From: Cloeon dipterum
Taxonomy: Eukaryota; Arthropoda; Insecta; Ephemeroptera; Baetidae
Length of the DNA stretch: 64,000 nucleotides
Direction: 5' to 3'
Assembly: GCF_949628265.1 (NCBI RefSeq)
Contig: NC_088789.1
Span: forward strand, 19,151,883-19,215,882
A model generated the notes under the pieces. The model was not told the origin of the DNA and ran no database searches. It saw only the letters and a list, made by a program, of their open reading frames with translations. Both the position numbers and the translations under genes were made by a program. Below are positions 21,901 to 35,891 of the stretch, piece by piece; the stretch's first letter is position 1, and each line of letters opens with the position of its first letter.

Positions 21901-24900
21901 TTAAAATTGAATAAGTTTTTCAATTTTCCCCTCTTTCAACTAGGTTATTTTATTGACAATCATCATTGCTTCGATTGTTTTGATTTACAACTAATTTTCC
22001 ACTTTCATTTTGCCCTTATTGACAATATATTTCTATAAACTAAATTTTATTAAAATACCTTTTCGCCTCAAAGCTTGCAATTTTCAAGGAAAAATCCTCT
22101 ATAAATGAAATCTTCGAACTCTGGTTGATAAAAACTTTATCTCAATATTTCTCACTGTAGATGAATGAAATTGAAATTTAGTTTGGATGCTGCAACTAAA
22201 AAATTTGGCATCAAAATTAAGTTCATTTGCATCTTCATAATGTAACAGGAATAAGCGTTTTCGCAACTTAAGTAAAATACCTTTATTTAAAAATTCATTA
22301 ACGCACTGAATTTTTAAAAAAATCAAATATTTCGTCGATTTTTTACATGTTGCATGTGAAGTGCATGCCAGCTTAATTCTCAATTAAATTACCTTCTGGA
22401 GATTTTAAAATGGTTAATAATAATTTACATATAATTTATTTAGTATAGTCAAGCATTTTCAACAGCCAGAGTGTTTTAAAATATCATACACAGTATTAGA
22501 TTTTGCATTGGCAAGTAGAGTGATGCGTGTAACTAAACGAAGCCTGCGGGGCCTTTAGTGGGATAGTGTGTGATTTTATTCATTCAATCAGCATTATTTT
22601 TAGCATGGTAGTAGCCTGTGTAAAATTATTTTAAAGTTAAAATCGATATATTTAGAATTGAATTGTATTTATTTTAAGCAAAATTGAACACATAAAATAC
22701 TGACCAAAATTCAAATAATACAAATTGCGTGTGAGAGGGATTTGTCATCGATTTTGTCCTCAAAACATAAAGTAATAATGAAGTAACGTCCACGGATTCT
22801 TCAAACAGACTGATTTAATTTGGAATAAACGTATTTAATAAACACGTTTGTTACTTTATGTTCATTCATTATTCATCTACTGTTGATAGTGCAGAGAATA
22901 AAGCTGTTTACTGCTTTTGAAGAAGTTTATAACACATGAATTATCTTTACTAGTGCCGTGTTTACTTTTTTAATAGCACTCTAAATCTTAAACAAGTCAG
23001 ATAAAATTCAATTTATTTTCAGGAACTGAAAGGAAGGCTTTATAAATATTAAAAACTCTCTGCGAGCGCGAAATAATTCACATGTCCATCATGTTCTGAT
23101 AAATTTTTTGCATACAATGAAGTATGAAAATCTAAAATAAAAAAAGTCGGCGATATTCATCATATCTGTCCCGAGCGTGGCATTATTTGCGAGTGCAATA
23201 AATCTCAGAGCCAAGGTAGGTGTCAAGGCCAGAGCGGAGGCGTCTTTTTCCGCCTTTAATAGGTTATACAAACTCGTCGTTGGTGCGGCGCGTACGTGTT
23301 ATAGTATCACGTTACAATCAGAGCACGCGAGATTCACTCTCTTTGACTTTCACTCTCACCTTGCCTGCCGCTCATCAGCAGGTGCACTGGGCGTGTCTTC
23401 GTCACTTTTCCTCCGCTGTTTTTGTTGTTCAGACACCCGTTTAAAGAATTCAATTACGTGCAGCTATAGCGCTAAACGTAAACAAATTAGGTCCAAACAT
23501 GCGAATACCTCCACTCGAGGCGAGACGAGGTTTTTTACAACACGCGTATTCCCGGTATGGAATCGCTGTGGTTTTTTTTTACACGGGAATTTCGCAGGTT
23601 CTCGTGGGTGTTTAATTGGGTGGGATGCCGACTTTCTGACTAGTCCGACAGTTGCTCATCTAGTCTGTCAAGGTCATTGCTAGAAAATTGCAGCTTTGGT
23701 GGCTTTGAGCCAGGCCGAAGAGATTTTGAAAGTGATAATTGCTTGTGTTGCCTGCACCATGCAATTACGGGGAATAGATGATTTCAGCGCAAAAATTGCG
23801 GTGTTTTTTTCCTGTTGGCATCTGCGAAGATGAAATTATTGTTGCAGCACGGAAACGTGCTGTAAATGATAATTGTAAATTTGTTTGTGAATTTCTAGTT
23901 TTTGCTTTACTGGCTTTACTACAACATTTTGTCCTATTCGATCGATTAGAATAATTCAATTATGAATTAATGTAATGATACAAATTATTGTTTATCCTCA
24001 TCGAAATTCTTAATAAAATGGTATATTCAGATGAGGAGGAGCATTTAGAAGTCAAATTTTGGGCATTGAATAATTAATTGAAAAACAATATATGTATAGC
24101 TTACCGCTCATATTAAAACAACTAATTAATATTTTATTTTTCCATATTCTAAAGCAAACTGAAGCACAGAGAGTATGAGGAAAATACGAATCAAAATAAA
24201 TTCATCTACTTAATTATTTTTAATATCAACGTTCATTAGTTTCTGATCAACCAAGTGCAAAGTAAGAGGATTTATTTTTTTGTATAAAAAAAGCTTCTGA
24301 AGGCTGGGGAAATTATTTCTGAGAGGCTTTGATGCGAAATTTTCAATAAATCACAAATTGCCGATAATTTTAGCTAGTCACGAAAGCTTCATTACCGAAT
24401 TCCTCCTCTACCACTTCACCGTGATTATATATACAGCACGCTTTTGCACCTTTCGCTTATCCACTTGATCTACATCAGGAATTATGTGTACAAGCGTATT
24501 ATTAAGAATTTTTTCTTTTGGTTTTTTTTCGTGCAAGAGGGAATAATAAATAAGGCGGCATATCAGGTCTCTGCTGGGCCCGCAATGTGCAAAAAATAAA
24601 AGTGTCTGACAAGGAGGCACTTGTGCTCCTCTCCTCCTCAGCATTTTAAATTATAAATTCCTGAGACCGGCCGAGAAAACACGCAAACACAATTAATTTA
24701 CAAGAGCCCTCGTCTCTTTTCTCACAACACGCCGGGATCTTTTTCGAGAGCAACGACGATTGCCGGCGCACTAATTCGCAACTCAGGGCTTTCCACTGTG
24801 ACACATCTTCTGTACAAAGAATATGCGAAAACCTGTTTCGAGTCAGCAGCTGCCGAGCAGCCTTTGATTAATTAGAATTGCAATCCACAGAATTTGAGAG

Positions 24901-27900
24901 GCTCTCTCGCGACCTCGCCTCACTTTTAATGCGTCTCTTGTGTCTTCCGTGGTCGACTGGAACCAACCAGGTGTATAAATTGCTTGTTTTATTGTTTACA
25001 ACTCAATACCCCTTTTGTCACTTCCTCAAAAAACAGTCATCCAAACCTTTAGGCGTTTCACTTGGTGATTCGGTGTAAGGTCAGTTTCATAATCGACTGT
25101 AAAAACCAAGCCCTTGTCTTTTTCGGTTGTGTGCACATATAGTTTATTTCCTTTCGAGTTTTTGGTAATAGAGGCCTAGAGGGTATTTTCCTGATATTTT
25201 AGTCTTGATTCGAAATTGTTTCTGGAACATTAACGAGTAGAGTACACTACGTAATAGGAGCCTCGTTGAATGTATTTGTGTCAGGGTTTTACCTGACGAT
25301 GACGAGTGGATTGATATTTTCACAATTTGATAAAAGTATAGTTTTCGCCATCTACCTGAGTGATTGTGAAATTGTATTGGCGAATTCATGAAATTGTTTT
25401 AAGCCGGCAGAAACTTGTACTCAGCTCGGCAGAAGGAGGTTGGTCGTGTACGCCACGGCGGGCCAAGACCACGAGAATGGTTCCGCAGAAATGCGGATTT
25501 GAACCTTCATAAGTTGATTGTCAATCCACTTAAATTTTTTTAAACCTGGACAAACCATCAGCTGTAGTACGCCCAAGTGACGACTACTCTGATTAATTAT
25601 CGAGACGGAGGATTGGAAATGTGGTCCATTGTCCTCTGGCGCCATTGATATTGGTTTTAAGTCTCGAGTCTTGGCTATGCTTTTATTTCTTTACCTAAAT
25701 TTAATAAACAATATTCAGGTGAGAAATTTGGTATTGTTCTGATATTGTAGTTTTTCATGAAGCGAGAAAAAAGTTTTAAATTGCAATAACCGCGGGTTTC
25801 CTGTTTTCAAATTTTTGTGCGGGAACACACTCTAGTAGGCACTTTTAAAAATTATTGAGGCAATTTTTCATTATTTTCTCCGGGTTGAGTTTTCACCAAA
25901 AAGTTTTCCGTCAGCAAAGCAATTAAAAGTGAGTTTGCCTGTGATTTGCATATCCGAATTTCTGCATGAGGTGCTCAAGGATGCCATCAAATTCTCTTCT
26001 GGTGGTGGAAAATGAGGAAAATAAACGATCGACTGGTATTTACACAAACTGGCAGAGGCAGCTGGAAACCCGAAGCTTTGTTTGCCTGCAGAACGCGCCT
26101 AAAAGTTTTAATTATGCGCCCCTCCTGGAAATTGCTGTAATAATTGGTCAAATCAGTCTTGCACGGCGTCTGCATCGAGTTGAGCCGATAAATATTGACA
26201 GCAGTGAACTTTCAAATACGTATAGAACATCGGAAATCTGATTAATCAAACCAGACTCTGTTGAAAGTCTTTTCAATGTTGATAAAAGCCAAAACCAAAT
26301 TTTTGCATGATTAAATTTTTTGCTGCTCTATATTTATTTTGCGAGTAGCAATCTCTTTTACATTGGCTACTATTAATTGATTATTAAATACAGTATTATT
26401 AAATATACGTTAAGGATATTAAGCAAATAGCAATTAAAATAAAAATTTAATTAATATTCCTAATTGAAGAGTTGATTGATCTCGGGCTCTTCCATATAAT
26501 TTTCATATTCATTAATTATATTTTTTCCTAACGTTGTATGTGTGTAACAACTGTCCTGAAAAAATTACAAACAAATTAAAACTTTTTCACAGAAATTCAA
26601 AGGGGTTAATTTGGACTTAATAATTCATCATCAGGTTTATTATAATAAACAATTTACATTTGTGTTTCAATTCTATGAATCCAACTGACCTTTAAAAGAT
26701 TTAAGTAAATATCAGACGGTGTCACGGCAAAATATTGATTGTGTATAGGGTTTGACGCTTGATTGAAATTTTAATAATTAGTTTTGTGAATAAACTATTA
26801 TTTTTTGAAAATCTTAAATTTCGTCATAAATCCAATTTTAACCTGAAAAATACTTTTTGGAATGAAGACTAGACTGGCAGCATGATTTTTAAACTGTTAA
26901 CGATTTGGTAAACATAAAAACAACTGAGGTGAAAATGTCTTAAATATATTTTATTTTATTTTGATTACGGAGGGAAGATTGTCGGATAAGAAGAGTGAAA
27001 TTTTAGTTATGTTTTCTTATTTCTGGTTAACATTTAACCAATATTGTTCTCCAAAATTATTTTCAAAAGAATTATGTTTAAAGTATAATTATAAATAGAA
27101 GGAGACGTATATTTCTAGATATAATCTAAAACAAACCTTTTGACAGCCTTCTGTCAATTTTCTACTCTGTTGTCAAACAACTATCATAATTTATACCAAA
27201 TGTGCAGAATTTTAAAGTTGAACGATTATCCTTCATTCGATGGATTGTTCCGCCTCACTTGCACATCACATGCGCTTACCCATAAATTTCGCAGACCAAA
27301 ATTGCCTCAAAGGCAATTTTACTGATGTGCGGTCAACCATCCAGCCAGACAGAATGCTAAACGGTCGACGGCGTAACTTCTTTACCTTGAACGGTGCAAT
27401 TTAATGTCGCCTTTTCTTTCCTAAAAAAACACTCGGGCTTTACTCGAATTGTATTAGTTAATTCATGCACCTGGAGTGCCGCAATTAAGATAATAATTAA
27501 GCAAAACCGGATGCTCCCAGTGCTTCTTGTTAGTGACTCTTTTGATTAATTGAGGAAACCCTCTTCTTGCGCAGTTCAAAAGGTTGAAAAAGCGATTATT
27601 TTTTCTCGCAGTTCGCGATAAATGCCGTGCATTTGGAGCTAATTAAAGTAGAAACCTTGGCAGCGAAAGAGCCATCAAAAGTGGCGCGAAACGAAATTAC
27701 TCGCGGGTGCGCTCGTTATTAAATTGCACGCACGCGACAAAAGGGAGCGAGCGAGGAGGAGGATTACGAGATGAGATGGCACTCGAGAGAGAAAAGGACA
27801 GCAGCTGCGTTCTACATGGCTGACCTGATTCTCCACGCCAACCTGAGTGCCCTTGCCAGGTTTATTGTGTCGTCCCTCAGGACGCTCGTGCATGTTTTCC

Positions 27901-30900
27901 ATGCAAATTGCCACAACGCAAACAAAACGAAACGAGGTTGTCCACGAGTGAGCCGCAGTTTTTTCTCTCCCTCGTTGCGGTTTTTGCGCTCTCAATCGCG
28001 CTGAGTTTGTGTTTGTAAGTGTTGATGTGTGCTCGACAACTCTTTGATTAATTCCCAAAGCAACCTGCTCGTTCTTTTGTGCTGACGCGGCTTTTTTACT
28101 CTCGCCGGCGCTGCTGTGTTCTTGTTCTTGGCTCCAGCACTGCAAGACGTGTCTTCTTTTTCTCGTTTTGCACAAAGACCACGGAATGATTTCCTCGTGA
28201 GGAGTTTCTAAATTGTTGGAAATAAATTCGTTTATCTGCCAATGTCGAAAGTCGAAATACATTTCATTTGTAAAAGAAAAGAGGAAACTGCCTCGTAGCT
28301 TAATTATAAGGAAATAAAAAGTTTTTCCCTCGCTTTAAGATCAATAATAATTACACAAAAAATATCAGTAAAAGTTTTGACTGTAAAAGTGGATTAGTGT
28401 AAGAACTGCTCATAGGATGTAAAATTGTTCAAATGAAGAGAAACAACAAAATTTGCATTTGAGACCAACAATATTTTTGTTGGCATGAAAAATAAGTTCA
28501 ATAATTTATTTCCTATCATTTATTTTTAGAGATAAAAGAGGGAAAACCCTAGAACAACTATTATAATTTACAGGCCTTTCCAACAAATCATAATAATTCA
28601 AAACTGAATTTTTCAACTCACATTTATGGCGGAAATTTCAGTCCATGGCTAATTTTTGCTCTTAAAACAAACTGGAAATCAAACCTGTAGGAGATTTACA
28701 AGATTAACCAAAATCCAAGATTTCTTCCCCGGGAGCCAACTTCCAGAGAGAAAAATTGCGCGTAGTTTAACACTAAATCCCTCCTGCATTCAAAGCGTGT
28801 ACGTCGATGTCATTTTTACTGCGGCAGCGGCAGCTGTAGCATTTCCTGCAATAAATTATGCCGATTAACTCTCGCGGGTGTTGGCTAAAGTAGCACCCAG
28901 GGTGCAAAAGAAGATAGCTCCCTTTGAGAGAGTGCAGCAGCCCGGTCAAACGAGACGAGAGTGCTCCGTGGTAATCACAAGAGCGCAAAACGAGGTCAAT
29001 TCCTATGTGGGAATGTGTGCACTTTGCACTCGCGGAGCAAACGCATTTCAGCAAACCTCAAGTGCAAAGCGCATCCATAGGATGAGTTTTGCAAGCCGCA
29101 ACGCCAACGCAAACATTTGCCTACGATTTGTGAAACCGTGTAAATCTACACACGTGAACTGCAAATGTTGAGTATATGTAAAACGGAAAAATGGAAAAAC
29201 GCACTTGTTTATATATACATTGTAGGTGGAGAATACAAATATGTTTAGGGAATAGAATTTCAGTCAATCGAAATTTCTCTGCGTCTGATGAACTTTTAAA
29301 CAATTGAGCAAAAATCATGCAATTTTTAGGCTTTTCGCCTGATTGACAGCGCTCTTAAAATCGTCTAAAACTTTTGGAGCCCAAAATCTTCTAATGCTGC
29401 TAAAATTTGATATTTTTCAATCAATTATAAAATTTTATAGCTATTGCTGAAACCTTTTGCTTCTAGAAGTAGAAATAGCCAATTTAATGTTGAAATGTAG
29501 TCGTTATATCCGTTTTTTAGAGTTTTGCTCTATGTTAATGAAAGTTGGACTCCAAATCACATTTTTCTTTTGCTTTTCCCTTGTTGAAACTTGTTGTAAC
29601 TTGTATTTTTGTCGAAATTGTAATTTTTCTTGATGTAAATGTTGCCAATATGAGAACTGTATGTACCTGGATTTTCTGTATCTTCTTCACTGTCCTTTTT
29701 ACGATGCGCTTGGTTATCTTCTTGGTGCCCGGACAGGTCCGCCCCGGGACACCCGCGCAAAGGAGTCCTGAATCGATGATCGCGTCGTGTCTCGCGCCCC
29801 CGATCCCTTACTGTATGGTCACCTTTTCCTTTTCCTCCTGGCGGAAAAACTTGGTTCGTCTCGTCGCCACTGGAAATTTAGTTGTTGCGGGGTGGCCGCA
29901 CGGGTAGGAAAGGGAATGAACTGCTCTGTGTGGCTGCTAGAGACTGACTAATTTATTTTACACTCCGTACTCTCTGCGTGCACACATACATGAAATACCT
30001 TAGTGATATATTTGGGATATAACAATCATGTCTTTATATTTACTTATTTTTTAAATTTTAACTAGAAACCAAAACAAATACGTGTGGTGTTGTTCACGGA
30101 TTAAACAATCACTTTTCTTAAATTGTAAGAAAACTTTTAGAATACTTTCACTTGGTTAAAAAAATGATGAATGAAAATGAAGAAAAAGCGCACTGCAATT
30201 AATTTGTTGTAATTTAATAAAAAATAAATTAACGTTCGTTTCTCGTGCGCTCGTTTTAAAGCCTGAAATAAAAATACAGCCTTAGTTGAAAAACCTGATA
30301 CCCGCAACTTTCGTTCATCTCGCTGCTGAGGGTTGATGTTTCTCCCCATCTATCATATTGCTGAAGTATTGGCAAAGTACTGTGCAAATTGAAATTGGAT
30401 ACACCTGTTTTCCTCTTCCATTATATACTATATATGCAAACAGAACCAGCAACTGACTTGTGTGGCGAATGGCAGAGGCAAGATCAATAATACACACTTT
30501 GCTCCTGAAGGGCGCCGTGAACGAATATTGATGAAGTGAAATTAATCTTGCAGCGTGAAATGATCGAATTGTGCCCCAAATCGTGCGTTCCTAACTCCTC
30601 TCTCATTAGCTGAATGCGGTTGTGCATGCGTCCTCGAACTTGCTGGGCCGCACAAACTTTCCACTTAAAAGTTCGAATTAGATTTACTGTCCTGCACACA
30701 AAAACACCCACGCGCGCACTGCACTGCTGCTGCCGTTTCTGAGAATTTCCTTTCAAGCCCCCTGCAAATTGCAATATCCATTATGACCTGTCGGCGGTGG
30801 AAAAAAATCAATCTGGAAATGACAGCAAAGTGTGACAGCCGCTGTGAATGGGAAAAAACGAATCGAGGTAAACTGAATTAAAAGCTATATATAGCAAAGT

Positions 30901-31384
30901 GCTCTTAAACACTAATTAAAATGCATAATTCCGCAGCTCCAGCAGCTCTCAAAGCCAGATTATGCACTGGTGTAGCTGAAATGAAAAGAACGAGTTAATT
31001 AAAACCGACGTCCCTTTGCACCCTCATTGCGTGCATTTTTACTTTTTAATGTTGATCCTTTTGGAGTACAAAGAACTTCAAAGCTCTCCAACGTGAGCCA
31101 GACTTTCTTTTGTGTGAAAACTGAAAGAGTTAGGCTATCCAGAACACAATGCTGCGTGTTCTGCTTTATTGTTTTTAATCACAAATTCACGCTGCGCTGC
31201 ACTTGCAGCTCATGGTGTTGCGTAATAATAATTTGCTCTAAATGGCGTGTGAAAAAGTAATTGCCTTTTATAATTTTATGCAGCGCTGAGTTTTTGCACT
31301 TTATGGTGACAGATTTGTAGGGTACCTACATTCCGTCAAACAATGACCATTCTGCAACACACAAATTCCCACAACTACAGCTTT

Positions 31385-31712
31385 AATAAAATTCATAATA
31401 TAGGAAAATACTGCGCATCATAATTCCTTCCTTATATATTTGGTGACCCCCGACGATAGACGCTGGATGAAGACAGCCAATACTCAAGAATTTTTCAAAC
31501 TGGAAGAGGCCGCTCAACAATTAACAAGAGTCAAACTACAACGGCAGGGTTTAGTGGCCGACAGCTCCTGCCAAGAGGTCACAGGCCGACTCTTTATAAC
31601 TGATAAAAACTCAAAAGTACAATTTTTGATCGATACAGGCGCTGACCTTTGCGTTTTTCCTCGATCATTAGTTGCTGGCCAATCACGGTGCCCCTACAGA
31701 TTGTTGCATTAA
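31385..31712 (+). pseudogene. Remnant of a Ty3/gypsy-type LTR retrotransposon: possible LTR end, primer-binding-like site and aspartic protease start
   Basis: An open frame (31440-31712) contains FLIDTGADLCVFPRSLV, with the DTG active-site triad of retroelement aspartic proteases. A VTGRLFITDKNSK strand precedes it, as usual in gypsy pol. The frame stops shortly after the active site, so the flap and the rest of pol are missing. Just upstream is TTTGGTGACCCCCGACG, which resembles the tRNA primer-binding region found after the 5' LTR of many gypsy elements, with AATAAA at 31385. If so, gag has been deleted and the leader joined to protease. There is no reverse transcriptase nearby and the element is dead. 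Confidence 0.6.
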
Positions 31713-34700
31713 ATTAAACGTATAAGCGCAATTAAAATTAGTTTCTAAGATACAAATAAATATTTTTCTGATTTGAGAGATTCGATCTGGACTATTACAG
31801 GACTTTGAAGACCTTTCTTACACAAAATTTAATGGAATTTTTTGAAAAGTTTATCTAAGGAAATAGTCTGTATTAGACGGTTTCTTAGTTAATTTAGCGC
31901 ATATATCGTTTTGTAGAATAAGTCAAACGTGATGTAAACATGGCATTTTATTTAAAGGGAAATCTTTATTATTTCACCATTTTTGGTAAGAAGTTTGCTA
32001 AAAGAAAAATTGAAAATTCTCGTACATTTTCATTTATTAATGGTGAAAAGAGGTCAAGTTACCTTTATTAGATTAGAATATTATGATGCTGTGTTCCCTT
32101 TCATTTTGTTTTATATAATTCCCCTAGGTAAAAAAGTTGACAAAAGGTCTTAAAATTTTGAAATGAAACCGGCTTGTTGAATACAGGATCAGAATTTAGT
32201 CTAAAAAAAGATGAAAATATTTTTGTAACTAAATATTTCGAATATTTCAACTTGAATTTATTAAAATTGAAACAAGTGCTAAAATCGCAGATTAAGATAA
32301 TTGATTTTTTTTGCATGATTCGTGTTTATTTGATAGTCCCGTAAAAGCTCAGAAAAATAATCGACCGTTAAATATCTTCTGTTTTAAGTGACAATCAAAA
32401 TTGATTCACAGTAATTTTCCCTTTGTGCCATTGGAAGCATACTCAAATATATGTATAATGACTAGTTAAATTGTTGCAACTAATATTGAAATAAAAAGGA
32501 ATCATGCTCCTTTATGTGTATTGATTAATTCAAATAATGCAATAACAGAAGATGACACTAATTAATCATTCCATAGATTTTTTTGCCTGTCTGGCGCTAC
32601 TCAAGATGACCAAGCAATTTTCTCTTTCCGGGATTTTCCTCCGCTAATATAGTTAACATCGCAATTTAATGTATCTTTGATCTGTTGTGTGTGCAGCCAA
32701 GTAATTTCCAGCCGGTCTGCACCGCTTCGGGATAATGGAGGCAGCGCAAAAAAGCCGACTTTGACCTGTGGCAGTGGGCAAAAGTTCAATGCCTGCCTGC
32801 GCGCCAGGGAATCCCTACCGAGTGAACCAAGTCGGGCGTTTGCGAAGCCTCTTTGCTTCATCTTTCTTTGTGTTCGTGATTGTTTTCACGCTTTATTTAT
32901 CGTTGCACGCCGCGTCGGAGCGTATAGTCTTTTTTCCAACAGGCGGGGAGTCTCGAATTCACTCTCAATTTTGCAGGAATTCTTTCTGCTGCCGAACGTG
33001 TGGGCTTTGCTGAGAAGAAATATAAAGAAGAGCCGCGGGCAAAGCCAGTTTAACTGCTCGCTGCTCATCTCTTCTCGCTCAGGAGAAGCGTTTTAATGGA
33101 CTAATTAGGGATTTGCATAATAAGGACTCTCAATTAACGGCGCTATTATTTTTTAATTTCACAGACCAGAATTTTTATTAAGCCGCAGCATCTTAACGAT
33201 GTGATAAAATTTTGTACGTTTTTTGCTCTGCTTTTGTTTTGGGTCTAATGGATTCGGGCTATTTGCGCGGTAGTCGTTTCAACGAAATTCACGTGTTCAC
33301 TATATGACCTCTGGGGAATGCCGACAGTAATTTTTTACTCCTCTGATTCATCTCCTGAGCAAACATATAGCGCGGAGAATCGTCTGTCATCCTTATATTA
33401 TGGAGCCGCAAGCACTTATGTGTGGGAAAATTGACCATTGTTGCTGCGCTGCGCGCGCGCAATATAAAGACAACAAGGTTTTTTCCCTGTTCCAAATTTG
33501 TCTGGTCCAAGATTACTGTAAATTATTGTACGCACAATAGGCAGCAGTTTTGTGGCCGCTTTTGATGTGCCTTGGAGCGATCGTGCTCAAACTATTGCAA
33601 GGTCACGTGTGCTCATTTCGTGTAACATCAAATTTTCCCCGATGAAATATTAAAAGGCCTAGTAGACATTTTGGTCAGAGTTAGGACTTCAAGACGATTG
33701 ATTTTGTTCTGAGCTTCCAATTTTCATTTAGGCATCGAATAAGCACGATTTATGCTATTTAAAGACTTTGACTGCTCTTCGCCTTTATAAAACCATTTTA
33801 AGAGTCCACAAACCGTCTATTTTATAAACCTTTAGTTAATTATGACACCTGTAACTTACTAACATGGGAATATCGGTTTAAAGTATGGTTTTAAATAACT
33901 TACAAAATCAACAAATACTTTTTAGCAATTTTACGACCTTCATTAATTATTTTTGTCATGCAGTTTCACGATCACATCAATTACACAATATATTTTATGG
34001 TTTTGTGAGCTATATTGTCAGTTTCAGATTTGTCTGGAATTAGAGGAAAATAGTTTATTATTTCCTAAATAGTCTACGTTTTGTCTAAGACTATATTCAA
34101 TTTCATCGAAAAAACTTCTCGAATGTCGTGTTTTAATTTTTCAACATTTAAAAATTAAAAATAGTTAAGGAAGAAACTTTTTTGTTTGAAGAGGAAAAGA
34201 CACAAGCGAGTGTTCAAAGCAAGTTTTGTACACAATTCAATTACAACAACTTAGCTAATTGCGCCGGCAAGCGATAGCGCACCATCGGTTGGCCGCCGCA
34301 CTTTCCGTCTTCCGTGAACTTCACCTTCGCACTGTGGCAATGACCAGAAACTTTTCACTGACAACACCAGTTAGATGCTGAAAATAGTTTCACAACATTT
34401 CATCCTGCGAGTAAGAGTAAAATTTTTTGGTACGGAACCTAAACTTTATTTTAAGTAGCCGAACTTTGTGTGCGTTGAGAGCAAATTATAATTCAATTAG
34501 TTGAGATGCCCAGAGCGAGTTTCCGACTTTGATAGATGATACAATTCATGAACCTGTATCCGAGAGGAAGCGAGCAGTGCTAACACAGGCGTTTCTCCTT
34601 CTTGTTGTATACAATTGAATCAGCATATTTTTTTAGTTTAAATTTATCAGGATGAAATAAAAATGTACTCATTTAATTTCCAATATTTACCACACTGTCT

Positions 34701-35824
34701 AATAAAGATAAGAAAAACTAACAATTAGTTCGAATAATTAAACATGATTAATTTGCAGCATGTTGGGGAGTCTCCTTCTCTTGCACGAATATGTTCCTAT
34801 GGCTAAAATAATAAAAATACTGTAACCGAAGATTCTATTTCTCTTCCATAATATAAGTAATTTTTAGGCGATACGTGTCCTTATCATATGTGATCGTCTA
34901 CGTGTTTTTGGTTGAAATGTTAACGTTCCAAACAGTACACAAATTCTTATTATAAAAATCAGCGCTTGTTCTTTAGAATATAACAAATATTGCAACTAAA
35001 CTTCCTTCCCGCAAATTAATGTTGTATATGAGGTGTTGCTTTGAACAAGTTCATGCCCGTCAGACTCATAACCATCCACTTAATTAGCACTCATCCATCA
35101 AAACATCGCAGCGTTTTGCAAAACTTTGCTGCCAGTTATAGCGCAGGGAAAATTTTTCACATCCGGCTTTGTTTTTGAAGCAAAACTTCATCCCTTTTCT
35201 GGTGGCGATGGAGGGCTCAAAGTTGCTCCCAGCAGGGTGATAATTAATTATTTTGCTGCGGAGAGCAGCATTTTTGTGGCTGCAAATTTCGCAACTTACC
35301 AGACGACGTCGACGCCTCAAATATTAGCCGGCTTATAGAGCGTTCAGCCGTGAAAATCCATTTTGTAATAAGCTAACAAGTTAAAACCGAGACTTTTATG
35401 ACTTAGCGGCGGGGTATTAATTGGTGACTGTGCAGCCGGATTCATTACTTAGAAAAAACGTGCAGCAATTAGGAAGAATCACAAATCACGCGATTGATTG
35501 CTTTGCGATGAGGACATTATATACGGCGCGTGGAATTTTTTTACAACTGGAAATCGTGCAAACCACAAATGGAAGAGTCAATAGCGTTTCGCACAATGAG
35601 CCCTTGAGCCAGTTTTGTGCAGCGAGTAACAATAATCTTAGTGTCAGTTTTACCCGAACGCACTCGGTGGTTCCTGGATCCTTGAACTTGCAGCCCACCG
35701 GAGGAGTGGCAAAAGTGAATCAGCCGGGAGGGGAACCAACACCAGGGTAGCGGCCGAGACGAAAAGACGCAGAAAAAAGTGCGAGAGAGGGGAGGCTTGT
35801 GCCATCCTGACCGACGAAAGCCGG

Positions 35825-35832
35825 TATAAAAG
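35825..35832 (+). promoter_or_regulatory. TATA box (TATAAAAG) of the second Gly/Tyr-rich gene
   Basis: A canonical TATAAAAG lies 26 bp upstream of a TCAG initiator (A at 35851). This predicts a 5' leader of about 41 nt before the ATG at 35892. Confidence 0.8.
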
Positions 35833-35891
35833 AAGCCGGTGCGCTTCTTCAGAACACAGTCGACCGAAATTCGTCGTCAACACACAAAAAC

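Larger units (their letters stand above)
17020..35820. other. About 19 kb without a supportable gene, between two divergent secreted-protein genes
   Basis: Many short open frames occur, but I found none with family content or consistent splice borders. Contents I can name are a MITE-like copy (18649-18916) and a gypsy-type remnant (31385-31712). Long stretches are AT-rich with many TAATTA-type motifs. Patches around 20880-21020, 23220-23640, 27680-28170 and 29720-29800 are more GC-rich but show no coding pattern. Regulatory DNA or undetected short exons are possible. Confidence 0.4.

Noticed and set aside
29545..29907. 120-codon frame with a hydrophobic start
   Set aside because: It begins at TTG rather than ATG, has no splice or promoter context, and its second half runs through a GC-rich patch with no domain content.
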